A stretch of 38,977 nucleotides of DNA from Pelagibacterales bacterium SAG-MED38 (GTDB lineage Bacteria; Pseudomonadota; Alphaproteobacteria; Pelagibacterales; Pelagibacteraceae): the NCBI GenBank assembly GCA_014653585.1, contig JACWEH010000011.1, positions 1 through 38,977 of the forward strand, given 5' to 3'. Positions 32,385 through 38,977 of this stretch are shown here, piece after piece. The notes under the pieces are model-generated. The model saw only the letters and a list, made by a program, of their open reading frames with translations. It had not been told where the DNA came from and ran no database searches. The translations under genes were made by a program, and so were the position numbers. Every line of letters begins with the position of its first letter. The stretch's first letter is position 1.

Positions 32385-33300
32385 GCTGAAGAAAAACGTC
32401 CTCTAATTTAGTTTCGATTATCTTCATATCTTTTATTTGAGAACTTGTCGAATTTACTGCATTAAGCATTGCATTAAAATTAACTTCACTGGGTTTATAT
32501 TTTATATGAATTTGCATATCTTTAATTTGTATATCTAAATTTAATTTATTAAGCTCCGACAAATCAAAATTGTTATCATAATAATCAACAATTACAGTCA
32601 TTTTATCTAAAAAGGATTTTATATTGTTTGTAGTATCATTAGCTATTAACTTACCTTCATTAATAATAGCAATTTCATTACAGAGTTCCTCTGCTTCATG
32701 TAAATAATGGGTGGTAATAATTATAGTTTTACCGTTTTGATTTAGTTTATGAATATTCTCCCATAAGTTGCTTCTGAGTTCTACATCAACACCTGCTGTT
32801 GGTTCGTCTAGTATCAATATTTCTGGATCATGGACCATTGCTTTGGCAATAAGAAGACGTCTTCTCATTCCTCCAGACAAAGTTCTGGCGTAAGCTTTTG
32901 CTTTATCTTCTAATGCGAGCATCTGGAGAATCTCCATTGTTTTTCTATCCTTCTTACCAATGCCATATAAGCCTGCTTGTATCTCTAAAAGCTCGTAAGG
33001 AGTAAAAAAAGGATCAATGTTTAATTCTTGAGGCACAATGCCCATCAGCTTCTTAGCGCTTATTAAATTTTTTTCGTGATTGATGCCAAGTACTTCAATC
33101 TTACCAGAAGTTTTTTTTGCTAAATCCGCTAGTATATTAATGAATGTGGACTTCCCTGCTCCATTTGGTCCAAGTAAGCCGAATATTGAACCTTTCTTTA
33201 TATTCAATGAAATATCGTCTAATGCAAGTTTTGCATTATCAGAACTTGATTTGTAAACCTTGCTTAAATTATTAACTGCTATTGCTAATTCTTTAGACAT
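32371..33300 (-). CDS. ABC transporter ATP-binding protein (ABC-2 exporter type)
   Basis: ATPase subunit of an export system. It has 309 residues with Walker A GPNGAGKS, Q-loop in VPQELNIDPFFTPYELL, signature LSGGMRRR, Walker B LILDEPTAGVD and the switch His in TTHYLHEAEELC. The C-terminal 80 or so residues are the extension found in YadG/CcmA-like ATPases. The ABC-2 permease gene that normally follows is not here; the gene ends inside the 3' end of the RND exporter gene on the other strand. The partner must be encoded elsewhere. Confidence 0.9.
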   Translation of the reverse strand: MSKELAIAVNNLSKVYKSSSDNAKLALDDISLNIKKGSIFGLLGPNGAGKSTFINILADLAKKTSGKIEVLGINHEKNLISAKKLMGIVPQELNIDPFFTPYELLEIQAGLYGIGKKDRKTMEILQMLALEDKAKAYARTLSGGMRRRLLIAKAMVHDPEILILDEPTAGVDVELRSNLWENIHKLNQNGKTIIITTHYLHEAEELCNEIAIINEGKLIANDTTNNIKSFLDKMTVIVDYYDNNFDLSELNKLNLDIQIKDMQIHIKYKPSEVNFNAMLNAVNSTSSQIKDMKIIETKLEDVFLQLTQK

Positions 33301-33361
33301 ATATTTTATTAATTAAGAGAATATATAGTGTTTCAAAGTAATTTCTTGTATCATCCAGATT

Positions 33362-33538
33362 ATGAATTCTCCAGAAATAAAAAATAATCAAGAAGAAAGT
33401 ATTGAGTTAGTTTCATCCAAAAAAGTAAGTTGTTCTGGTCCTGATGGCCCTCTCGGACACCCTAAAGTTTATTTAGATATGGGTGATAACAATAGTTTAG
33501 TTTGTCCCTACTGCAGCAAGATATTTAAATTGATTTAA
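33362..33538 (+). CDS. Small CHCC-type zinc-finger protein
   Basis: It has 58 residues. The second half matches the CHCC zinc-finger family (related to the NDUFS6 subunit of mitochondrial complex I): VSCSGPDGPLGHPKVYLDMG followed by SLVCPYCSKIF. Zinc ligands would be Cys24, His33, Cys48 and Cys51. The bacterial role is not settled. The TAA stop directly abuts the polA ATG at 33539, so the two are translationally coupled. It is divergent from the ABC ATPase gene over 61 bp. Confidence 0.88.
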   Translation: MNSPEIKNNQEESIELVSSKKVSCSGPDGPLGHPKVYLDMGDNNSLVCPYCSKIFKLI

Positions 33539-34432
33539 ATGAAAAGTAACAATCACCTATTTTTAGTTGATGGCTCAGGATATATTTTTAGGGCATATTA
33601 TGCATTACCGCCATTATATAGAAAGAGTGATGGCCTACCAACTGGCGCAGTAAACGGCTTCTGTAATATGCTTTTTAAACTAATTGAAGATACCAATAAA
33701 AGCATTGGGCCAACTCATTTAGCAGTAATCTTTGATAGTGCAAGAAAAACTTTTAGAAATGAAATTTATAAAGATTACAAGGCAAATAGAGGTGATCCAC
33801 CAGAAGACTTAATCCCACAATTTAAAATTATTAAGGATGCAGTAACCGCTTTTGGTATCCAGTCAATTGAGTCTAATGGATTTGAAGCAGACGATATTAT
33901 AGCTACATATGCTGATGCTGCTGAAAAGAAGGATTGGCAAGTTTCTATTGTATCATCAGATAAAGACTTAATGCAATTGGTCTCAAAAAAAATCAATCTT
34001 GTTGATACTATGAAAAATAAAAATATTGGACCAAAAGAAGTTGAAGAAAAATTTGGTGTAGGGCCAGATAAGGTAATTGATGTTCAGGCTCTTGCTGGAG
34101 ATAGTTCAGATAATGTTCCTGGAGCACCTGGTATAGGTATAAAGACGGCAGCTCAACTAATAAATGAATTTGGAAATCTTGAAAAATTATTAAAAAAGTG
34201 TGGAAATATTAAACAAGAAAAAAGAAGAGATAATATTCAAAATAATAAAGAGCAAATAATAATTAGTAAAAAGTTAGTAACTTTAAAGAAAGATGTAAAA
34301 GATATTCCGTTACTTGCAGATCTAAAAAATAATAATTTAGCAATAACAAAATTAGTTCCGTTTCTAGAAGATCTTGAACTGAAGAAATTAGCAGATCGTA
34401 TTAGAAAAAAAAAATCCAGAGGTAAAATTTGA
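33539..34432 (+). CDS. polA: DNA polymerase I, 5' portion (5' nuclease domain; frame broken after residue 289)
   Basis: First part of DNA polymerase I: the 5'-3' exonuclease (flap nuclease) that removes RNA primers. The frame yields 297 residues. Motifs include LFLVDGSGYIFRAYYA, FDSARKTFRNEIYKDYKANR, FEADDIIATYA, SSDKDLMQLV and GDSSDNVPGAPGIGIKTA, so the nuclease is complete with its acidic metal ligands. After RIRKKK the frame runs through an A10 tract (34405-34414) and stops eight codons later. Removing one A, or adding two, joins it to the remainder of polA. The start abuts the preceding zinc-finger gene. Confidence 0.93.
   Translation: MKSNNHLFLVDGSGYIFRAYYALPPLYRKSDGLPTGAVNGFCNMLFKLIEDTNKSIGPTHLAVIFDSARKTFRNEIYKDYKANRGDPPEDLIPQFKIIKDAVTAFGIQSIESNGFEADDIIATYADAAEKKDWQVSIVSSDKDLMQLVSKKINLVDTMKNKNIGPKEVEEKFGVGPDKVIDVQALAGDSSDNVPGAPGIGIKTAAQLINEFGNLEKLLKKCGNIKQEKRRDNIQNNKEQIIISKKLVTLKKDVKDIPLLADLKNNNLAITKLVPFLEDLELKKLADRIRKKKSRGKI
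34405..34414 (+). repeat. A10 homopolymer at the polA frame break
   Basis: Ten consecutive A residues. With ten, the upstream frame ends at TGA 34430-34432; with nine, the reading continues as RKKNPEVKFETK into the downstream polA frame. The site therefore fixes the frameshift position. It could be RNA-polymerase slippage, a phase-variable tract, a true mutation or an assembly error. Confidence 0.9.
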
Positions 34433-36341
34433 AACCAAAAATATTGAGGAATCTAAAGTTGAAAAAAATGAATCAGGTAACACAAGTAGTGATAAAGAAA
34501 TTGCAGCTAAAAATATAAATACTAAATATATACTTATTGACAACATAGAAAATCTTGAGGAATTAAAATCAACAATCTATGAGATAGGCCATTTCGTTTA
34601 TGATGTAGAAACTGACTCTTTAAATATATTAGAAGCCAATCTTATCGGAATATCAATTTGTTATGGCTTAGAAACTTCTTACTATATTCCGTTTAATCAC
34701 ATTAATGAACTTAATCAAAGAATAAAAAAGCAAATTAAAATCGAAGAGTTTCTTAAAATTTTTAAACCGATAATGGAAGACTCATCAATTATAAAAATTG
34801 GACACAATATAAAATATGATAATGCCATATTAATGAAATATGGTGTCGGTGTGATTGGTTGTGACGATACAATGTTAATGTCATTTATTTCTGATGCAGG
34901 GATCAATCGCCATGGAATGGATGATCTTGCAAAGATACATCTCAATAAAGAAACAATAAAATATAAAGAAGTTGTTGGAAGTGGAAAATCTCAGATCACA
35001 TTTGATAAAGTTGATTTAAAGAATGCGTTAAAATATGCTGCTGAGGATGCAGATATTACTTACAAACTTTACTTATTTTTTAAAAAAAGGATCAACCATG
35101 AAAAAAATAATTATATTTATTCCAATATTGAAAAGCCCTTAATTGATTGCATTCAAACTATGGAATTAAATGGCATAAAGGTTGATAAAGAGTACTTAAA
35201 AAAGCTTTCAACAGATTTTTCAAAAAGAATATTAAAATTAGAAAGTAAGATATACAAAGATACTGGTACAGAGTTTAATATTGCATCACCAAAGCAGCTA
35301 TCCGATGTATTATTCGACAAACTCAAACTAAAACCTCCAAAAAAAACAAGAACAGGAGAAAAATCTACAGGAATAGATGTACTTGAAGATCTTGCATACG
35401 GTGGCAACAAAGTTGCTGAAACTATTATAGAATGGAGGCAGCTATCAAAGCTAAAGAATACTTATACAGAGGCCTTACAAACTCATATTATTAAATCTAC
35501 AGGAAGAATACATACTTCATATGCAATGGCTTCAACTAGCACAGGTAGACTTGCATCCTCTGATCCAAATTTGCAAAATATTCCAATCAGAACAAAAGAA
35601 GGTAGATCAATCCGTAAAGCATTTATTCCAGATAAAGGTCAAACAATCTTTGCGGCAGACTACAGCCAGATAGAACTAAGAGTATTGGCTCATATGGCTG
35701 ATGTATCTCAACTAAAAGATGCTTTCAATAATAATGAGGATATACATCAATTAACTGCATCAGAGATTTTTAATGTCAAACACAAAGATGTCAGTAAAGA
35801 TTTACGCAGAAAAGCAAAAGCTGTTAATTTTGGAATAATTTATGGAATTTCTGCATTTGGACTAGCAAAACAGTTATCAATATCTAACTATGAAGCAAGT
35901 GATTTTATAAAAGAATATTTTAAAAAGTTTTCTGGAATAAAGGAATATATGGAAAATACAAAAGAATTTTGTCGAAAAAATGGTTATGTTGAAACACTAT
36001 GTGGGCGAAAGTGTTTTTTTCCACGAATAAAAGATAAAAATTTTGCTTTAAGGTCATTTCAAGAAAGAGCAGCTATAAACGCTCCAATTCAAGGGACTGC
36101 TGCAGATATTATAAAGTTAGCAATGATAAAGATTAATGATAAAATAAAAGCCACTAATGAATGCAAGATGCTTCTCCAAGTTCATGATGAGCTCATTTTT
36201 GAAATTAAAAATGATAAACTAAAAAAATATAGAAAAATAATTGTGGCCGAAATGGAAAATGCACTGAAACCAAAGTTCGATCTCTCTGTACCACTCTCGG
36301 TTGATAGTAATAATGCAAATAATTGGAGTGATGCTCATTAA
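34413..36341 (+). CDS. polA: DNA polymerase I, 3' portion (proofreading and polymerase domains; +1 frame)
   Basis: Continuation of polA in the shifted frame, open without a stop from 34392. The 3'-5' exonuclease domain starts before the first available Met (34773): its motif I, DVETDS, has the metal-binding Asp at 34602 and Glu at 34608, then GHNIKYDNAIL follows. Polymerase motif A is AADYSQIELRVLAH, motif B RRKAKAVNFGIIYGIS and motif C LLQVHDELIFEI. With the frame restored the whole protein would have 933 residues, against 928 in E. coli. Translation from Met 34773 alone would give 522 residues lacking exonuclease motif I. The stop TAA overlaps the next ATG by one base. Confidence 0.93.
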   Translation, partial: NPEVKFETKNIEESKVEKNESGNTSSDKEIAAKNINTKYILIDNIENLEELKSTIYEIGHFVYDVETDSLNILEANLIGISICYGLETSYYIPFNHINELNQRIKKQIKIEEFLKIFKPIMEDSSIIKIGHNIKYDNAILMKYGVGVIGCDDTMLMSFISDAGINRHGMDDLAKIHLNKETIKYKEVVGSGKSQITFDKVDLKNALKYAAEDADITYKLYLFFKKRINHEKNNYIYSNIEKPLIDCIQTMELNGIKVDKEYLKKLSTDFSKRILKLESKIYKDTGTEFNIASPKQLSDVLFDKLKLKPPKKTRTGEKSTGIDVLEDLAYGGNKVAETIIEWRQLSKLKNTYTEALQTHIIKSTGRIHTSYAMASTSTGRLASSDPNLQNIPIRTKEGRSIRKAFIPDKGQTIFAADYSQIELRVLAHMADVSQLKDAFNNNEDIHQLTASEIFNVKHKDVSKDLRRKAKAVNFGIIYGISAFGLAKQLSISNYEASDFIKEYFKKFSGIKEYMENTKEFCRKNGYVETLCGRKCFFPRIKDKNFALRSFQERAAINAPIQGTAADIIKLAMIKINDKIKATNECKMLLQVHDELIFEIKNDKLKKYRKIIVAEMENALKPKFDLSVPLSVDSNNANNWSDAH

Positions 36342-37117
36342 TGACTAAAACTATTATACTTGTTACTGGAGGATTTGATCCTATTCACAGTGGGCATATT
36401 GTTTACTTTAAGGACGCAAAAAAACTAGGAAATAAACTTGTAGTTGGTGTTAATTCAGATAATTGGTTGATAAAAAAAAAGGGTAGTGCTTTTCTTCCTA
36501 TTAATGAAAGAATAGAAATTGTTTCAAATTTATCTGTAGTTGATGCTGCCATTGAATTTGAAGATGATGAATATCAATCTGCGTCAAATGCTATTCAAAA
36601 AGTTTTAGAAATTTATCCAGATGATAAAATAATTTTTGCAAATGGTGGTGATAGAAATCAAGCTAATATTCCTGAAATGAATAAATTTGTGAACAACGAA
36701 AGAGTAAGTTTTGAGTTTGGAGTTGGTGGAGATTTTAAAAAAAATTCGTCTAGTTGGATATTAAAAAGTTGGAAAGGGCCGGTTGAATATCGACCGTGGG
36801 GTTGGTATAGAGTTTTAGATGATAGTGGTGACCACAAAGTCAAAGAAATAGAAGTCAATCCTAAGTCAAGATTAAGTTACCAATCACACTCTAAGAGATC
36901 TGAAGTCTGGACTGTGATTAGTGGAGAAGCCCTGGTTACAATTGATGATCAAATAACAGAGTTAAAAATCAACGAGTCAATATTTATTCCAATTAATTCT
37001 AAGCACCGATTAGAAAACAAGTCAGATATGAAATTAAATATTATTGAAATTCAAACAGGATCATATTTTGGTGAAGACGATATAGAGAGATATGAAGATG
37101 ATTATGATCGATTATAA
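36341..37117 (+). CDS. Nucleotidyltransferase-cupin fusion (RfaE/GCT-like domain plus mannose-6-phosphate isomerase type II cupin)
   Basis: It has 258 residues in two domains. Residues 1 to about 135 are a cytidylyltransferase-fold domain with the HxGH motif (GGFDPIHSGHIVYF) and FANGGDR, like heptose-1-phosphate adenylyltransferase or glycerol-3-phosphate cytidylyltransferase. Residues 145-258 resemble the C-terminal cupin of mannose-6-phosphate isomerase/GDP-mannose pyrophosphorylase: RPWGWYRVL, then Gln181, His183 and Glu188 (YQSHSKRSEVW), His222 (KHRLEN) and the ending GSYFGEDDIERYEDDYDR. The probable role is activation or isomerisation of a sugar phosphate for surface glycans; substrate unknown. 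It contains an in-frame A9 run. Its ATG overlaps the polA stop. Confidence 0.85.
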   Translation: MTKTIILVTGGFDPIHSGHIVYFKDAKKLGNKLVVGVNSDNWLIKKKGSAFLPINERIEIVSNLSVVDAAIEFEDDEYQSASNAIQKVLEIYPDDKIIFANGGDRNQANIPEMNKFVNNERVSFEFGVGGDFKKNSSSWILKSWKGPVEYRPWGWYRVLDDSGDHKVKEIEVNPKSRLSYQSHSKRSEVWTVISGEALVTIDDQITELKINESIFIPINSKHRLENKSDMKLNIIEIQTGSYFGEDDIERYEDDYDRL

Positions 37118-37120
37118 TAT

Positions 37121-38392
37121 ATGAAAGTTAATTATCCATATCTTTATTTAGCTTTTTTTTTACTACTTAATATATTTAATTTTGTAGATAGAAATCTGCT
37201 TATAGCCTTTGCTCCTCAAATAAAGTCTGAATTTAATCTTACAAATGTGCAATGGGGGCTTCTGACAGGCGTTTATTTTCTCTTTTTTTATTCAGTTTTT
37301 GGCATATTTATGGGTGTGCTTGGAGATAAATTTAGTAGAATGAAAATTGCTGCTGTGGGCGTATTTTTATGGAGCTTAATGACAGCTTTTACTGGTGTTG
37401 CTAAAAACTTTTCACACTTAATTTTCGCCAGAGCTCTAATCGGTGTTGGAGAATCAGCATTAACTCCTAACGCAATATCAATGCTATCTGATCTTTTCAA
37501 ACAGAATCAAAGGGGGACTGCTTCCGCTATTTATTATTTAGGCATACCTTTGGGTGTTGGATTTGGAATGTTAATCGCCGCTTTTTTTGGACCAGTTTTT
37601 GGATGGAGAGCGGTATTTATCACATTAGGTTTGATTGGAATGGGACTTGGAATAGTAACTTATTTTCTTTTTGAACCGAGACGTGGTCAACTAGATAAAT
37701 CTTTTAATCAAGATAGCAAATCTGCAAGCATTCGAGAAATTATAAGTATGACAAAATATGCTCTTTATAATTCTAAATGTCTAAAATTCGTAATTATTGG
37801 TAGTATTTTTTTGCACATACCATTAGGCGCAGGAAACTTTGAAGTTTTATGGGCTGTAAATGAAAGAGGTTTTACTGCAAGTTCATATAATTCTCTTTTT
37901 GGCATTTTTTTTATATTAGGTGGAACTGTTGGCGCAGTCCTTGGTGGCGTTTTATCCGATCGCATAAGTCATTACTTTAAGGGAGGCGTAATGACCTTTT
38001 TAGTTATATCTTATTTAATTTTAACACCCTTAACTGTTAGTTATCGATTTATTAGTCCCGAAATAAACTTCTTCTATTTAACTTTATTTTTTGTTTCTTT
38101 TAACGTTACCTTTTTCTATGGGCCAGTTTTTGCCTCAGTACAGGAATTAACTCCAGTTAAAGTTAGGTCAACGATGGTTGCCGTATTCATATTGGGAGTA
38201 AATATTATTGGAATGGGAGTAGGTAGTTTCCTTACAGGCTATCTTATTGATTACGTATTTAATGATTTTTCATCTCCATATACATTTTCTTTAATTTCAA
38301 TTGGGCTTACATCAATTATAGCAATCATTTGCTATTTTATTGCCAGTTTTAGCTACAAAGAGGACATTGAGAGAGTAATAAATCTTAATTAG
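37121..38392 (+). CDS. MFS transporter (Spinster/hexuronate-like)
   Basis: Inner-membrane secondary transporter, substrate unknown. It has 423 residues and about 12 hydrophobic segments. [16 protein letters not shown] in the first helix and the loop 2-3 motif [11 protein letters not shown] mark the major facilitator superfamily; the pattern resembles Spns-type and organic-acid carriers. It starts 3 bp after the fusion gene and may be cotranscribed with polA. It overlaps the convergent pckA stop by 8 bp. Confidence 0.87.
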   Translation: MKVNYPYLYLAFFLLLNIFNFVDRNLLIAFAPQIKSEFNLTNVQWGLLTGVYFLFFYSVFGIFMGVLGDKFSRMKIAAVGVFLWSLMTAFTGVAKNFSHLIFARALIGVGESALTPNAISMLSDLFKQNQRGTASAIYYLGIPLGVGFGMLIAAFFGPVFGWRAVFITLGLIGMGLGIVTYFLFEPRRGQLDKSFNQDSKSASIREIISMTKYALYNSKCLKFVIIGSIFLHIPLGAGNFEVLWAVNERGFTASSYNSLFGIFFILGGTVGAVLGGVLSDRISHYFKGGVMTFLVISYLILTPLTVSYRFISPEINFFYLTLFFVSFNVTFFYGPVFASVQELTPVKVRSTMVAVFILGVNIIGMGVGSFLTGYLIDYVFNDFSSPYTFSLISIGLTSIIAIICYFIASFSYKEDIERVINLN

Positions 38393-38977
38393 CAATAGGA
38401 CCTGAAGCTTTTACATTCTCTTCAACGTCAGATTCAAACTTAGTAAAATTACTAATGAACATTTGCACTAATTTTTTAGCCTGCACATCATAATCAGAAT
38501 CACTTTGCCAAGTTTTTTTAGGATCTAATATCTGTTCATTAATTCCATCAACTTTGACTGGGACTGAGAAACCAAAATTTGGATCTTTTCTCATTTCGGT
38601 ATTAGCGAGCTTACCTGAGAGGGCAGCATTCAGTAATGTTCTAGTATTTTTAATTGATATTCTTTCGCCAACTCCATAAACACCACCAGACCAACCTGTG
38701 TTTACAAGCCAGCAATCTACCTCATGATCTGATATCTTTTTTTTAAGTAAGTTTCCGTACTCTATTGGATTTCTAGGCATAAATGGTGCGCCAAAACATG
38801 TTGAAAATGTTGCCTGGGGTTCGTTTGAAAGACCAATTTCAGTACCTGCAACTTTTGCTGTATAGCCTGATAGAAAATGATACATCGCCTGACCTGCAGT
38901 AAGCTTAGCAATAGGAGGCAATACACCAAATGCATCAGCAGTTAGCATAATAATATTTTTGGGGTGACCAGTTTTTC
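38385..38977 (-). CDS. pckA: Phosphoenolpyruvate carboxykinase (ATP), 3' portion
   Basis: Converts oxaloacetate and ATP to phosphoenolpyruvate, the entry to gluconeogenesis. Only the C-terminal part (about 196 residues) is in the window; the frame remains open to the last base ([21 protein letters not shown]), so the start lies beyond 38977. Further family segments: [23 protein letters not shown] and [16 protein letters not shown], typical of the ATP-dependent class and not of the GTP class. The gene is convergent with the MFS transporter. Confidence 0.96.
   Translation of the reverse strand, partial: KTGHPKNIIMLTADAFGVLPPIAKLTAGQAMYHFLSGYTAKVAGTEIGLSNEPQATFSTCFGAPFMPRNPIEYGNLLKKKISDHEVDCWLVNTGWSGGVYGVGERISIKNTRTLLNAALSGKLANTEMRKDPNFGFSVPVKVDGINEQILDPKKTWQSDSDYDVQAKKLVQMFISNFTKFESDVEENVKASGPIAN

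Noticed and set aside
34773..36341. An independent Klenow-like polymerase gene starting at Met 34773
   Set aside because: The frame is open far upstream and already encodes exonuclease motif I before this Met; there is no Shine-Dalgarno at 34773, so it is the continuation of polA.

Overview
This is a gene-dense, AT-rich chromosomal segment of about 39 kb made almost entirely of core genes. Several gene arrangements point to an alphaproteobacterium: fabI-fabB-fabA divergent from a cysteine-free Irr-type Fur regulator, ubiE-ubiB-coaBC-dut back to back with mutM-rpsT-dnaA, a RegB/RegA redox two-component pair, and a small CHCC zinc-finger gene directly before polA. The low GC, tiny intergenic gaps and overlapping genes suggest a streamlined marine lineage of the SAR11 or AEGEAN-169/HIMB59 kind. 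The exact lineage is inference and would need a marker-gene tree.

Layout. 1-8567 (+): nusA (5' truncated), infB, rbfA, truB, rpsO, pnp and purF, i.e. transcription, translation and RNA decay plus the first step of purine synthesis. 8564-11051 (-): fabA-fabB-fabI, unsaturated fatty acid synthesis and elongation. 11145-14073 (+): irr, then rubrerythrin, a CCG-domain Fe-S oxidoreductase and a DUF3501 protein. Two palindromic iron-type operators and a promoter sit between irr and rubrerythrin. 14077-18012 (-): ubiE, ubiB, coaBC, dut (ubiquinone, CoA, dUTP hydrolysis). 18078-25661 (+): mutM, rpsT, a 323-bp spacer, dnaA, dnaN, recF, gyrB. 25658-26371 (-): a YgjP-type metallopeptidase. 26420-28262 (+): regB, regA. 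28275-29486 (-): a ferritin-like diiron protein of unknown function, divergent from a 12-TM RND/MMPL exporter (29697-32384, +) with a 10-bp-arm palindrome between them. 32371-33300 (-): an ABC ATPase without an adjacent permease. 33362-38392 (+): CHCC zinc finger, polA (frame broken at an A10 run), a nucleotidyltransferase-cupin fusion and an MFS transporter. 38385-38977 (-): the 3' part of pckA, cut by the window end.

The most interesting points are: (1) polA is interrupted by a single-base frameshift in an A10 tract, while both halves keep all catalytic motifs; (2) an Irr box (TTTAGAATGATTCTAAA) and a TGA-N9-TCA palindrome in tandem upstream of the rubrerythrin/Fe-S oxidoreductase/DUF3501 operon, which looks like an iron- or heme-controlled peroxide-defence module of largely unknown biochemistry; (3) the divergent diiron protein/RND exporter pair around a palindromic operator; (4) the sugar-nucleotide-type transferase fused to a cupin. 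All six convergent gene junctions overlap or are separated by at most 12 bp. No tRNA, rRNA, CRISPR array, insertion sequence or prophage was seen.
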